Positions 50,494 through 60,102 of a DNA stretch of 64,000 nt are shown piece by piece (the stretch's first letter is position 1; each line of letters opens with the position of its first letter). The translations under genes and the position numbers were made by a program. The DNA comes from Desulfotruncus arcticus DSM 17038 (GTDB taxonomy: Bacteria; Bacillota; Desulfotomaculia; Desulfotomaculales; Desulfallaceae). A model generated the notes under the pieces. It saw only the letters and a program-made list of their open reading frames with translations. It ran no database searches and was not told where the DNA came from. Location: the NCBI RefSeq assembly GCF_900113335.1, contig NZ_FOOX01000005.1, forward strand, positions 1-64,000. The letters run 5' to 3'.

Positions 50494-51519
50494 ATGTCGA
50501 TTGAATTTAAAAAGGTTGTCAATAAATCTTCCTATTTAGATCCAAGGAAAAAATTTGAACCCCAAACAGTTGAAACTGAAATCCGCTGGGACCCCTTAAC
50601 AGGTAAAATATCCAGGATATTTCCGTTTAGAAATTTAATTTTGCACCGTCACGACTGGACTCCGTTTGTCGAGGAATCAAAAAAAAGGTTTTGTCCTTTT
50701 TGTCCTGACGTATTAGAAACTGTAACCCCCAAGTTCACTCCGGATTTTGCCCCCGAAGGGCGTATAAAAGTAGGTGACGCTGTTGCCATTCCAAATTTAA
50801 ACCCATATGAAAAATACGCTTCAGTGGTAGTTATGTCTTCTCGCCACTATATACCCATGGAAGAAATAGACGTTAAGTTAATGGTAGATAGTATGCAGGC
50901 CAGCCTGATCTACCTGCAAAAAGCCTTATCCTATGACCCCGCAGGAGCAGCCTACTCATCAATTAACTGGAACTATATGCCTTATTCAGGAGGATCTTTG
51001 GTTCACCCGCACTTGCAAGTTTTGGCGGGAGCCGAGCCATGCACCTTTGATAAGCAATTATTAGATTCTTCCGCTAAATATTATCAAACTGAGCACGGTA
51101 ATTATTGGTCGGACCTGATAACTGCCGAAAAAAATAATGGCGATAGATACCTGGGGCAAACAGGAGGAGTCCATTGGGTAAGCGCATTTGCACCGCGACA
51201 TGTAGGAGAGGTTATAGGAATCTTGCCGGGCAAGCAAACTATTAATGAACTTACTGAAACAGACTTAGCCGGCTTTGCAGCAGGTTTAAAAAACATAATC
51301 AACTACTATCATAGTATTAACATCGTATCCTTTAATGCAGCAATTTATTTCGCAGGAGCTGAAGATACCGGTTATAGTATCCACGCAAGAATTATAGGCA
51401 GGTTTACAATATTCCCTCTTGTTGGCAGTGACATTACTCACATGCAAGTATTGCACGATGACCCGTGGACAGTTGCATTGCCCGAATCAATTGCAGAAGG
51501 GCTAAAAAAATATTTTTGA
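50494..51519 (+). CDS. Galactose-1-phosphate uridylyltransferase-like (HIT superfamily) protein
   Basis: A 341-residue protein of the GalT/HIT type. CPFCPD near residue 65 is the zinc-type Cys pair, and LVHPHLQVLAG near residue 178 has the His-Pro-His loop in which the nucleotidylated His of GalT lies (HPHxQ). RDPLTG-like and IFPFRNLILHRHDWTPFV phrases fit a nucleotidyltransferase. The substrate may be a sugar phosphate or adenylyl compound. The ATG at 50494 has CAGGAGGTAATTGCT upstream, better than the ATG at 50470. Confidence 0.82.
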   Translation: MSIEFKKVVNKSSYLDPRKKFEPQTVETEIRWDPLTGKISRIFPFRNLILHRHDWTPFVEESKKRFCPFCPDVLETVTPKFTPDFAPEGRIKVGDAVAIPNLNPYEKYASVVVMSSRHYIPMEEIDVKLMVDSMQASLIYLQKALSYDPAGAAYSSINWNYMPYSGGSLVHPHLQVLAGAEPCTFDKQLLDSSAKYYQTEHGNYWSDLITAEKNNGDRYLGQTGGVHWVSAFAPRHVGEVIGILPGKQTINELTETDLAGFAAGLKNIINYYHSINIVSFNAAIYFAGAEDTGYSIHARIIGRFTIFPLVGSDITHMQVLHDDPWTVALPESIAEGLKKYF

Positions 51520-51629
51520 TCACTGTGACAAAAGTACCATATTTCATTTGCAGGAATACCCTTGTTCGGCGAAGAATATTTCAAATTAGAGTGTCAACTA
51601 ACTAAACATTAATTCCGGAGGTAGGTAAA

Positions 51630-51815
51630 ATGGCAGAAAAAAAATGTATTATGTGTGGTAGATTATTTGACCCTGATCAGGTTGCGGAAAGTAATAAAAA
51701 TCCTTACCTCGAAGATGAAGATATCCCCAAGAAAACCCCGTCTTTTTGCCAGTTATGCGAGGCCAAAATCAGACATGAGGCTGACGATTCGAAAAAGGCC
51801 CCCAAACCTATGTAA
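51630..51815 (+). CDS. Small zinc-ribbon-like protein
   Basis: A 61-residue acidic protein with two Cys pairs, KKCIMCGRLF near residue 6 and SFCQLCEAKI near residue 40, spaced as a zinc ribbon. The rest is charged and probably disordered. No function is known. CCGGAGGTAGGTAAA precedes the ATG. Confidence 0.72.
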   Translation: MAEKKCIMCGRLFDPDQVAESNKNPYLEDEDIPKKTPSFCQLCEAKIRHEADDSKKAPKPM

Positions 51816-51846
51816 AAATGAGGTTATATTTTAAAGGAGGTTTCCT

Positions 51847-54594
51847 GTGCAGAAAGGGATGAAGTGGTTAACCATTGTAATAATATCGGTATTGGTTATA
51901 TTTTTATTAATGGCAAGATGGTTTGCCAATCTTTACCTTGACTGGCTGTGGTTTGGTTCACTGGGTTATGCAATCATTTTTAAAACAATCTTATTATCTG
52001 AAATAGGTCTAAGAGTTTTAGTCGGATTAAGCGCCTTTCTGTTTATTTTTATAAATTTATTGTTTACCAAAAAGTATGTTTTACAAGCTATTTCTTCACG
52101 ACAATATTTTGAGAGCGAAGACGTTATTAACTTGTATCAAACGCCGGTTAATAAATACTTAACCCCAAGGCTGTTAACAGTTACCTATCTGGTTGTAAGC
52201 GCAGTACTCGGCCTTTTTATCAGCACTGCTGTAACCGGCGAATGGGTGATAATTCAAAAGTTTATCAACGGAACACCTTTTGGTTTAAACGATCCCATTT
52301 TTAATAAAGACATTAGCGAGTATGTTTTTAAACTGCCTTTTTACCAGTTTATTTACAGATTAATAACCTGGTTCATAGTTTTAGCCGCACTCTGTATTGG
52401 CTTAGTTTATTTTATCTCTGAAACCGGTAGAAACGGCCTCAGTAAGTTATTTAATTCTATCGGGGCCCGGGTCCATTTTTCTTTCCTGGCAGTTTTGTTT
52501 TTCCTTGCCCGCGCCTGGGGATTCCGTTTGGAACAGTATATGCTTTTATATTCAAACACAGGCGTTGTTTTTGGACCAGGTTATACCGACATACACGCCA
52601 GGTTAGTTGCCTATAAAGTATTGTTTTTTATTGCTATTGCTGTTGCTATTATTATTTTAATCAATTTGTTTATGCGCAAATTTAAATTAGTTATTTACAG
52701 TATAGGTGTTTTATTTTTAGTATCAATAATACTTGGCGGAGTTTACCCGGCACTTATCCAGAACTTATTGGTTAAACCCAACGAACTAAACAGGGAATCA
52801 CCTTATATTGCCAATGCAATTAAGTATACAAGATTAGCATACGGATTGGATAGAGTTACAACCAAACCGTTCCCTGCAGGAAATGTTTTATCCAGTCAGG
52901 ATATTGAAAACAATCAGGAGAGCATTAACAATATCAGACTTTGGGACTGGAGGCCACTATCCCAAACATACGGGCAATTACAAGAAATGAGAACATATTA
53001 TGCTTTAAAAAATATTGATATCGACCGCTATACAATTGACAATCAATATCGGCAGGTAATGTTGGCTGCCAGGGAGCTCGACCAGAAACAATTGTCGGAA
53101 CAGACTCAGACTTGGATCAACATGCGTTTAAAGTATACTCACGGCTATGGCATTGCCATGAATCCAGTAAATGAAATGACCAGTGAAGGACTGCCCAATT
53201 TCTTTATCAAAAACATCCCCCCGGCCAGTAGTATTAATCAAAAGGTAGATCGGCCTGAAATATATTTTGGTGAATTAACAGACAATTACGTTATCGTTAA
53301 TACAAAAACAAAGGAATTTGATTATCCGGTTGGTGGGAATGAAAATGCATATTCCATGTATCAAGGCAACTATGGGGTAGAAACCGGAGGATTATTAAGA
53401 AGAGCAATTTTTGCCCTGGCTTTTGCCGATTACAAAATATTGCTCGCCAGTGACCTGCAGAATTCAAGTCAAATACTATTTAACCGCAACATCAAAGAAA
53501 GAGTTCCCAAATTAGCGCCGTTCCTTAGCTTTGATAGCGACCCCTACATCGTTTTGGATGATGCCGGAAACCTCCACTGGATGTGGGATGCTTATACAAC
53601 TTCAGATATGTTCCCATATTCAGAGCCCTTCAGTAATCGTGGCAATTACATTCGCAATTCTGTTAAAATAATTATAAACGCTTACACCGGGCAAGTTGAC
53701 TTTTACATTAGCGATGAAACAGACCCGGTAATTAAAACATATGAGAAAATTTTTCCCGGCGTTTTTAAACCCATTGAACAAATGCCGGATGACTTAAAAA
53801 AACATATCAGGTATCCGGTTGATTTGTTTAACATTCAGGCAACAAAATATGCTGTTTATCACATGACAGACACTGAAATGTTTTATAACCAGGAAGATAA
53901 GTGGAATCTTCCTACTGAAAAGGTTATTGATCAGGAAGAAAGTATGGAGCCCTATTACACCATTACCAGGCTGCCCGACGATACAAAGCCGGAGTACGTT
54001 TTAATTTTACCTTTTACACCTAAAAATAAAACCAATATGATTGCCTGGATGGCTGCCAGATCAGATGCCCCCAACTACGGAGATGTATTGGTGTATGAGT
54101 TTCCTAAACAACAGCTGGTCTACGGACCGATGCAAATCGAAGCCCGAATTGATCAGGATACAACAATTTCTCAGCAGCTAACCTTATGGAATCAAAGAGG
54201 GTCATCAGTTATTAGGGGAAATCTGTTAGTTATACCAATTAAAGATTCTTTGCTTTACGTAGAACCACTATACTTGCAAGCAGAACAAAGTAAAATGCCT
54301 GAATTGCGGCGGGTTATAGTAGCTCATGGAGATAAAATAGTAATGGAACCTACGCTTGATTTGGCCCTTAATAGAATTTTTGGCACAGCTATTAAGACAG
54401 AACAAGAACCAATTGCAACAGAGCCCAATACCGATAATCAAACAAATACAATACAAGAATTGATAAGCCAGGCCAATGACTTATATAACCACGCCCAGGA
54501 TAGATTAAAGAACGGAGATTGGGCAGGCTATGGCGAAGCAATAAGCAAGCTAAAAGAAACTTTGGGAGCCATGTCTGAATCTGTAAAACAATAA
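51847..54594 (+). CDS. UPF0182 membrane protein
   Basis: A 915-residue protein of the UPF0182 family. The first 310 residues hold seven predicted transmembrane helices, starting MKWLTIVIISVLVIFLLMARW. LDWLWFGSLGY is the family mark near residue 37. The large outer domain has NRESPYIANAIKYTRLAYGLDRV and YGDVLVYEFPKQQLVYGPMQIEARIDQD, the most conserved parts. The function is unknown. GTG start with AAAGGAGGTTTCCT upstream. Confidence 0.9.
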   Translation: MQKGMKWLTIVIISVLVIFLLMARWFANLYLDWLWFGSLGYAIIFKTILLSEIGLRVLVGLSAFLFIFINLLFTKKYVLQAISSRQYFESEDVINLYQTPVNKYLTPRLLTVTYLVVSAVLGLFISTAVTGEWVIIQKFINGTPFGLNDPIFNKDISEYVFKLPFYQFIYRLITWFIVLAALCIGLVYFISETGRNGLSKLFNSIGARVHFSFLAVLFFLARAWGFRLEQYMLLYSNTGVVFGPGYTDIHARLVAYKVLFFIAIAVAIIILINLFMRKFKLVIYSIGVLFLVSIILGGVYPALIQNLLVKPNELNRESPYIANAIKYTRLAYGLDRVTTKPFPAGNVLSSQDIENNQESINNIRLWDWRPLSQTYGQLQEMRTYYALKNIDIDRYTIDNQYRQVMLAARELDQKQLSEQTQTWINMRLKYTHGYGIAMNPVNEMTSEGLPNFFIKNIPPASSINQKVDRPEIYFGELTDNYVIVNTKTKEFDYPVGGNENAYSMYQGNYGVETGGLLRRAIFALAFADYKILLASDLQNSSQILFNRNIKERVPKLAPFLSFDSDPYIVLDDAGNLHWMWDAYTTSDMFPYSEPFSNRGNYIRNSVKIIINAYTGQVDFYISDETDPVIKTYEKIFPGVFKPIEQMPDDLKKHIRYPVDLFNIQATKYAVYHMTDTEMFYNQEDKWNLPTEKVIDQEESMEPYYTITRLPDDTKPEYVLILPFTPKNKTNMIAWMAARSDAPNYGDVLVYEFPKQQLVYGPMQIEARIDQDTTISQQLTLWNQRGSSVIRGNLLVIPIKDSLLYVEPLYLQAEQSKMPELRRVIVAHGDKIVMEPTLDLALNRIFGTAIKTEQEPIATEPNTDNQTNTIQELISQANDLYNHAQDRLKNGDWAGYGEAISKLKETLGAMSESVKQ

Positions 54595-54610
54595 ATAGAT
54601 AATTTTTATA

Positions 54611-54650
54611 AGGAAAAGGGAAAGGGAAAGGGAAAGGGAAAGGGAAAGGA
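54611..54650 (+). repeat. GGGAAA hexanucleotide tandem repeat
   Basis: The sequence GGAAAA is followed by GGGAAA units repeated about six times, ending GGAAAGGAG. It lies directly before the ATG of the small membrane protein at 54661 and supplies its purine-rich ribosome-binding site. Confidence 0.85.
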
Positions 54651-54660
54651 GATGAGTTTA

Positions 54661-54807
54661 ATGTTTTTTGAAACCTGGTGGCAAGCCATAGTTTTTGGTA
54701 TTGTTACTACCGTTGGCATGCTGGCTGTTAGTGCTGCTTTTGCCAAAACGTGGAAGAAATACGAAGGGAATGAAACACCAAAGCAGTCATGTGATTCTCA
54801 TCATTAA
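54661..54807 (+). CDS. 48-residue single-pass membrane protein
   Basis: A 48-codon frame. The product begins MFFETWWQAIVFGIVTTVGM, has one hydrophobic helix, then a short basic and His-rich tail (ending CDSHH). AGGAG from the GGGAAA repeat lies 9 nt before the ATG; an in-frame ATG at 54652 abuts the site. No family is recognised. It follows the UPF0182 gene by 66 bp. Confidence 0.6.
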   Translation: MFFETWWQAIVFGIVTTVGMLAVSAAFAKTWKKYEGNETPKQSCDSHH

Positions 54808-54948
54808 ACCAAATATATTGTTCCTTTGTCTTTGCTTGATTTATAGTTTTGTATAATTTCATTGTAACACTGCTAGTGATTGAACATAATAATTACACAT
54901 TACACAATAACACTAGCAAACCGGTTACCCAGTTCTAAAGTCAACCTT

Positions 54949-54979
54949 ACTACCGGTAGTAAACCGGTAGTTTTTTTTA
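54949..54979 (+). terminator. Terminator before the hydrolase gene
   Basis: ACTACCGG (54949-54956) pairs with CCGGTAGT (54964-54971) with loop TAGTAAA, then TTTTTTT. It ends just before the hydrolase ribosome-binding site, so it may attenuate that gene as well as end the upstream transcript. Confidence 0.85.
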
Positions 54980-54995
54980 AGCAGGAGGGATTACC

Positions 54996-55769
54996 TTGCC
55001 AAATGTGGTTATTGATGGTGCCGTTTATCATTATTCTGTTAAACTGCCAAAAAAGGATCCAGAATGTGCGATAGTTTTTGTTCACGGTGCGGGAGGCAGC
55101 CATAAGCATTGGTTTTATCAGGTGGAGGGACTAGGTGACAGGTATTTAGCCCTGGCTCTGGATTTGCCAGGACATGGTAAATCTGGTGGAGCCGCTACTG
55201 ATAAACTGGAAGAATACACAGATTTTGTTTATAATTTCTGTAGACATGTACTTGGCACCGGATTTTATCTGGCAGGCCACTCTATGGGCGGGGCCATAAC
55301 TATGGATTTTGCTCTTAACTATGCTGAAGATTTACAAGGGATCATACTCATCGGTACAGGAGCAAGGTTACGGGTTGCCCCTGCTATGCTGCAAACCTTT
55401 GCTTCAGGAAAAAAGTTTCCCCAGATGATTGACTTTGCATACGGCAACGGAGCATCTCAAAAAACGTTAGAAATAGCAAAACAAGAAATGGAAGCAACGG
55501 ATGCGCAAGTTTATTACAAAGATTTTCAGGCCTGCGATAATTTTGATATAATGGACCGTTTGCATTTGTTAAAGAGCCCCTGTCTTATCCTTGGGGCCTC
55601 AGAAGACAAATTGACTCCGGCAAAATATAGTTTATACCTGGCCGAGAAGATCCAAAATTCAAAAGTTGATATAATTGATAATGCTGGACACATGATGATG
55701 CTGGAAAGGCATCAAGAAGTTAACATAAAAATCGAACAATTTATTACAGAAAGAAGTGAACTTCAATGA
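54996..55769 (+). CDS. Alpha/beta hydrolase
   Basis: A 257-residue alpha/beta hydrolase. The oxyanion-hole motif is VFVHGAGGSHKHW near residue 28, the nucleophile is Ser96 in AGHSMGGA, the acid Asp lies in LGASEDKLTP, and the His in DNAGHMMMLERH. The substrate is unknown; esterase, thioesterase or lactonase are all possible. TTG start with CAGGAGGGATTACC. It overlaps the phosphofructokinase gene by 4 nt. Confidence 0.88.
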   Translation: MPNVVIDGAVYHYSVKLPKKDPECAIVFVHGAGGSHKHWFYQVEGLGDRYLALALDLPGHGKSGGAATDKLEEYTDFVYNFCRHVLGTGFYLAGHSMGGAITMDFALNYAEDLQGIILIGTGARLRVAPAMLQTFASGKKFPQMIDFAYGNGASQKTLEIAKQEMEATDAQVYYKDFQACDNFDIMDRLHLLKSPCLILGASEDKLTPAKYSLYLAEKIQNSKVDIIDNAGHMMMLERHQEVNIKIEQFITERSELQ

Positions 55770-56863
55770 ATAAAACGGCAGTAAGAAGAATTGGAGTTTT
55801 AACTGGCGGGGGCGATGCCCCCGGACTGAACGCTGTAATCAGAGCTGTCGTAAAAACAGCCATTCGAGAATATGGCATGACAGTTTTGGGTTTTGAAAAC
55901 GGCTTTGGAGGTTTAATCAAAAACCAGGTCAGGGAACTTACAGAAAACAATGTAGTTGGTATTTTGCCCAGAGGTGGGACAATTCTCGGAACAACTAACA
56001 GAGACAACCCCTTTCATTACCCGGTAGTTAGAGGTAACGAAAAAGTCTTTGTTGACGTTTCAGATAGAATTTTTGAAAACGTTAGCATTCATGGAATCGA
56101 AGCAGTAATAGTAATTGGAGGAGACGGCAGCCTTGCCATAGGCAAGGAACTTTATGACAAGGGTTTGAAAGTTGTAGGCGTTCCTAAAACTATTGACAAT
56201 GACTTGTCGGCAACAGACCAAACTTTTGGATTTGATACCGCGCTGACCACCGCAACTGAAGCTATTGACAAATTACATACCACAGCGGAATCGCACCACC
56301 GCGTTATGGTACTGGAAGTTATGGGACGTTATGCAGGATGGATTGCGTTGGCCTCCGGACTTGCAGGCGGAGCGGATGTTATTCTAGTTCCAGAGATACC
56401 CTATAATATTGATATAGTAGCTGAAAAAATTAATGCTCGGAGCCAGGAAAAGAAAAAGTTTAGTATCATCGTGGTTGCTGAAGGCGCTAAGTCTATAGGG
56501 GGCGAAATGGTTGTAAATAAGCGTGTTGAAGATAGCTTTGACCCCGTACGACTGGGCGGCGTAGGCAATGTTGTTGCTCAACAAGTAGAATCTCTTACCG
56601 GAAAAGAGACCAGGGTTACTGTTTTGGGACATCTGCAGAGGGGCGGATCTCCAACAGCCTTTGACCGAATCCTGGCTACTCGCTACGGAACCGGCGCAGT
56701 CAACCTACTGGCTGAAGGAAAATTTGGGCGGATGGTATGTTTGAAAGGGCAAAACATTGAAGATGTACCATTAGGAGAAGCAATTGGCGAGCTTCATAAT
56801 GTTCCGATCAACGGAGAATTGGTTAAGGTTGCAAGGCAATTAGGTATATGTTTGGGCGATTAG
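55766..56863 (+). CDS. pfkA: 6-phosphofructokinase
   Basis: A 365-residue phosphofructokinase. RRIGVLTGGGDAPGLNAVIRA is the family start. IVIGGDGSLAIG (Gly at the ATP-type position, residue 121) pairs with PKTIDNDL (Lys in place of the Gly of classic PfkA). ATP-type Gly with this Lys is the pattern of the longer group III enzymes, so ATP use is likely but pyrophosphate use is not excluded. The TAESHHRVMVLEVMGRYAGWIAL segment is conserved. Overlaps the upstream hydrolase in ATGA. Confidence 0.92.
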   Translation: MNKTAVRRIGVLTGGGDAPGLNAVIRAVVKTAIREYGMTVLGFENGFGGLIKNQVRELTENNVVGILPRGGTILGTTNRDNPFHYPVVRGNEKVFVDVSDRIFENVSIHGIEAVIVIGGDGSLAIGKELYDKGLKVVGVPKTIDNDLSATDQTFGFDTALTTATEAIDKLHTTAESHHRVMVLEVMGRYAGWIALASGLAGGADVILVPEIPYNIDIVAEKINARSQEKKKFSIIVVAEGAKSIGGEMVVNKRVEDSFDPVRLGGVGNVVAQQVESLTGKETRVTVLGHLQRGGSPTAFDRILATRYGTGAVNLLAEGKFGRMVCLKGQNIEDVPLGEAIGELHNVPINGELVKVARQLGICLGD

Positions 56864-56911
56864 CCTATATTTATGCCATCTTGCGGCCTTGATTGAGGAG
56901 GTAAAGAAAAA

Positions 56912-57184
56912 ATGATTGTTAATTATCCGGAATTAGCCGTTAAGGAGCTTATAGATGAAGTTCTTAATAGCTACAGTTTAAAATACTCTGATACTTGCAA
57001 ATGTGAGAGGTGCCGCAACGATATAATGGCGTTAGCGCTAAACAACCTACCTGCCAAGTACGTGGTGACAGATCATGGTCGTATATATACGAAAGCAATT
57101 TACGACCAGATCGGGGGCAAAGCACAAGTAATTGCAGCAATAACAGCTGCCATCCAAAAAGTACAAAAAAACCCCAGACATTAA
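56912..57184 (+). CDS. ComFB-type protein
   Basis: A 90-residue protein of the ComFB family. The NYPELAVKELIDEVLNSY start, the CKCERCRNDIMALALNNLPAKYVVT block with three close Cys, and the ending helices are typical. In Bacillus it is coded in the comF operon with uncertain role; cyanobacterial relatives bind cyclic-di-nucleotides. GATTGAGGAGGTAAAG precedes the ATG. Confidence 0.88.
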   Translation: MIVNYPELAVKELIDEVLNSYSLKYSDTCKCERCRNDIMALALNNLPAKYVVTDHGRIYTKAIYDQIGGKAQVIAAITAAIQKVQKNPRH

Positions 57185-57276
57185 TATTTGAGTTAATAAA
57201 TATTATAAGCAAGCATATAAATACAAAAAACATTAACTATCGATTGCTAGTTTTTTACTTAACGGAGGTTTTGGAC

Positions 57277-58152
57277 ATGCACCTTGAGCCGCCTGTGTTT
57301 AGACCACCAAGCGAAGCGTTTAGTTTAATTCTGCAACTCTCCCTGGGGTGCCGTCACAACGCATGCACCTTTTGCGGGATGTACAGGGATAAAAAGTTTC
57401 GCATTAAATCCTGGGAAGAAATAAAAAATGATATTGACACCTGTGTAGAGCAACTAAAGGATATCAACCGCATCTTTTTGGCAGACGGAGATGCGCTTGC
57501 AGCACCAACGGAGCTTATTCAAGATACCGCCAGTTACCTCTCTGGAATGTTTCCGGGCTTAGATAGAATAAGCATGTACGCCGGCCCCAAAGATATTTTA
57601 GGAAAATCCTTTGATGAGCTAAAAGAAATTCGCTCCTCCGGTATAAAACTTTTGTATTTGGGGGTTGAAAGCGGTAGTGACCAAATTTTAAATGCTGTAT
57701 GTAAAGGAGTTACTTCACAGCAAATGATAGAGGCTGGAAGAAAAGCGCTTCAGGCCGGCTTTGAACTATCTGTTACGGTTATTAACGGCCTTGGCGGAAC
57801 CGAGTTATGGCAGGAGCATGCTTGCGAAACAGGCAAAGTGTTGACCAACATTGACCCAACATATATAGGGGCTCTAACACTAATGGTTGTGCCAAATACT
57901 CCTTTATATAAAAAAGTACAGCAAGGTACGTTTGTAATACCCGATTCCAGGGGAATATTAAAAGAACTGCAGTTATTAATAGAAAACATCAATGCAACGA
58001 ACAGTGTTTTTAGAACCAATCATGCCTCTAATTATCTACCGCTGCGCGGTGTTTTAAACCGGGACAAGGCTACCATTTTAAGAATATTAGACAAGGCTAT
58101 TACTGAACCGGAAAAGATCCCGCTCAGACCTGATTATATAAGAGGATTATAA
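57277..58152 (+). CDS. Radical SAM protein with CX4CX2C cluster motif
   Basis: A 291-residue radical SAM protein. The cluster Cys are at 25, 30 and 33 (GCRHNACTFCGMY), spaced CX4CX2C rather than the common CX3CX2C. A subset of radical SAM proteins with the phrase CxHNxCTFC is known with this spacing. IFLADGDALAAPTEL and GIKLLYLGVESGSDQIL are the usual core strands. The reaction is unknown. The ATG at 57277 has AACGGAGGTTTTGGAC upstream; the open frame extends earlier but without a site. Confidence 0.85.
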   Translation: MHLEPPVFRPPSEAFSLILQLSLGCRHNACTFCGMYRDKKFRIKSWEEIKNDIDTCVEQLKDINRIFLADGDALAAPTELIQDTASYLSGMFPGLDRISMYAGPKDILGKSFDELKEIRSSGIKLLYLGVESGSDQILNAVCKGVTSQQMIEAGRKALQAGFELSVTVINGLGGTELWQEHACETGKVLTNIDPTYIGALTLMVVPNTPLYKKVQQGTFVIPDSRGILKELQLLIENINATNSVFRTNHASNYLPLRGVLNRDKATILRILDKAITEPEKIPLRPDYIRGL

Positions 58153-58191
58153 TATCATATAAGGCTACCTCTAAAGGGATGGTGAGATTCG

Positions 58192-59370
58192 TTGGGCCTG
58201 AAAATCGGAATATTTACCGATAGTTATCGGCCATACACCAGTGGTGTAGTACGTTCAATCGAAACTTTTACTGAAGAATACCGAGCTCAAGGTCACAAAA
58301 CATATATCTTTGCGCCCGACTACCAAAACTGTCAAAAAGAATATGGTGTTTTTAGGTTTTCATCAATACCGGCGCCAACAAATCATGAATATGCATTGGC
58401 TGTGCCTTTTTCAATTCGGCTTCGTCCGACCCTAAAAAAATTAGACCTGGATATTATTCATGTACACTCACCGTTTTTACTTGGCCGTTTGGGAGCAAAG
58501 TATGCAAGAAAACTTAATGTTCCACTGGTTTTCACTTTTCATACCCTGTATGATCAGTACGTCCATTACATCCCTATTGGTCAAAATATTACCAGAGAGA
58601 TTACTAAAAAATTTTGTGCGGATTTTTGTAATAACTGTGATCTCATAATTGTGCCGACAGCGGTTGTTGGTGAAAGACTTATTCATTGGGGTGTAAAAAC
58701 TAAAATCAAACCAGTTCCAACAGGCATTAATGTCAGTGAATTTATGATCACTCAAAAAGATTGGCTTTTTCAAAAATTTAATATTGACCCGTCCTGTAAA
58801 CTACTGATAAGCGTAGGTAGACTTGGTAAGGAAAAAAACTTCTCATTCTTAATTAACAGCTATAAACACATTTATGATCATTTTCCTAACACAAGATTAG
58901 TTATTGTTGGGAACGGCCCGGAAAAGGAAGTACTATCTAACCAATGTGAAAAATTAGGATTAAAGGATAAAGTGATTTTTACTGGAACATTAACCAAAGA
59001 AGAGATGGTTAAAGCCTATAACAGTGCACATTTATTTGTATTTGCATCAGTTACAGAAACTCAGGGCTTAGTTGTAGGTGAAGCCAAGGCAGCAGGGCTG
59101 CCGGTAGTTGCCGTGAAGGCTTTTGGTATCTCGGAAATGGTGGAAAATGATATTGATGGTTTTCTCACTGATTTAGACACGGATAAGTTTATTGAAAAAG
59201 TTATAAAAATTTTAACCGATGAAGAATTAAGACAAATACTGAGTAAAAATGCTAAAATAAATGCAGAAAAGATTTCATCAAAAAACTGTGCTAATTTATT
59301 ATTACAGTGTTATTACGACATTATTGAAACAAATAATCATAAATCTAAATTTTCCAATTCAACAATTTAA
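58192..59370 (+). CDS. Glycosyltransferase family 4 (diacylglycerol glucosyltransferase-like)
   Basis: A 392-residue GT4 enzyme. KIGIFTDSYRPYTSGVVRSIETF starts the acceptor domain, FTFHTLYDQYVHYIP is conserved in diacylglycerol 3-glucosyltransferases, and SVGRLGKEKNFSFLI opens the nucleotide-sugar domain. The family EX7E motif is in TETQGLVVGEAKAAGLP. It probably makes glycolipid or lipid anchors. TTG start with AAAGGGATGGTGAG. Confidence 0.88.
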   Translation: MGLKIGIFTDSYRPYTSGVVRSIETFTEEYRAQGHKTYIFAPDYQNCQKEYGVFRFSSIPAPTNHEYALAVPFSIRLRPTLKKLDLDIIHVHSPFLLGRLGAKYARKLNVPLVFTFHTLYDQYVHYIPIGQNITREITKKFCADFCNNCDLIIVPTAVVGERLIHWGVKTKIKPVPTGINVSEFMITQKDWLFQKFNIDPSCKLLISVGRLGKEKNFSFLINSYKHIYDHFPNTRLVIVGNGPEKEVLSNQCEKLGLKDKVIFTGTLTKEEMVKAYNSAHLFVFASVTETQGLVVGEAKAAGLPVVAVKAFGISEMVENDIDGFLTDLDTDKFIEKVIKILTDEELRQILSKNAKINAEKISSKNCANLLLQCYYDIIETNNHKSKFSNSTI

Positions 59371-59408
59371 AATTACACTAACCATATCAGAATTAATGGA
59401 GGGTTAAT

Positions 59409-59948
59409 GTGGAAGTCTGGTTGCCAATAGTATATGGCTATTTATTTATCTTTTTCGCAAGAGTCATTGACATGTCCCTGGATGTCTTGCGGATTTTGAT
59501 GTTGATGCGGGATCGCAGGTTATCTGCGGCCATTATCGGCTTTTTTGAGGTTTCTGTATTTGTACTGGCTCTAAATGAGGTTTTAAAGGGTGGTCTTAAT
59601 GATCCGGGCAAAATAATTGCGTATGCCGGGGGATTCGCCACAGGTAATTATATTGGAAGCCTTATTGAAGAAAGACTTGCCATGGGTTACCTGTCAATTC
59701 AAATCTTTCCACCACTAAATCTAGTTAACCATTTTACTGAACTGTTTCGAAATGAAGGTTTTGGAGTTACCTGTGTCACTGGCTGTGGAAGAGATGGGGA
59801 AAGAATGATTCTCTTTGTGCTAATTAAAAGAAAAGACCTTAAAAAGGCGCTTAATATTATAAATAATACGTGCCCTGAGGCCTTTTTTAATGTATCCGAC
59901 GCCAAAAGAATCCAAGGTGGGATTTTCCCAGTAAAAAAAGGAAAATAA
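59409..59948 (+). CDS. UPF0316 membrane protein
   Basis: A 179-residue protein of the UPF0316 (DUF2179/DUF5698) family. Three hydrophobic helices lie in the first 85 residues (YGYLFIFFARVIDMSLDVLRILML, AAIIGFFEVSVFVLALNEVL, GKIIAYAGGFATGNYIGSLIEERLA), and a C-terminal ferredoxin-fold-like domain (GFGVTCVTGCGRDGERMILFVLIKRKDL) follows. The role is unknown. GTG start with ATGGAGGGTTAAT. Confidence 0.88.
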   Translation: MEVWLPIVYGYLFIFFARVIDMSLDVLRILMLMRDRRLSAAIIGFFEVSVFVLALNEVLKGGLNDPGKIIAYAGGFATGNYIGSLIEERLAMGYLSIQIFPPLNLVNHFTELFRNEGFGVTCVTGCGRDGERMILFVLIKRKDLKKALNIINNTCPEAFFNVSDAKRIQGGIFPVKKGK

Positions 59949-59952
59949 CTGA

Positions 59953-60007
59953 ACATTTTCATGGGGGAACAATAATTTTACAGTTAATGTTTCTCCATGA
60001 AAATGTA
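59953..60007. terminator. Hairpin between the UPF0316 gene and the selenoprotein gene
   Basis: ACATTTTCATGGGGGA (59953-59968) pairs with TTTCTCCATGAAAATGT (about 59990-60006), a stem of about 16 bp with some G-U pairs. No T-run is obvious; it may act as a terminator in either direction. Confidence 0.55.
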
Positions 60008-60102
60008 TGTTTACATAAATCTAGTTTACATAACTATCATATGGTTGTGATAGGAATATTTATATCAATAAAAGAAAATATATTAAAAAAGGGGCCACTA
60101 AG

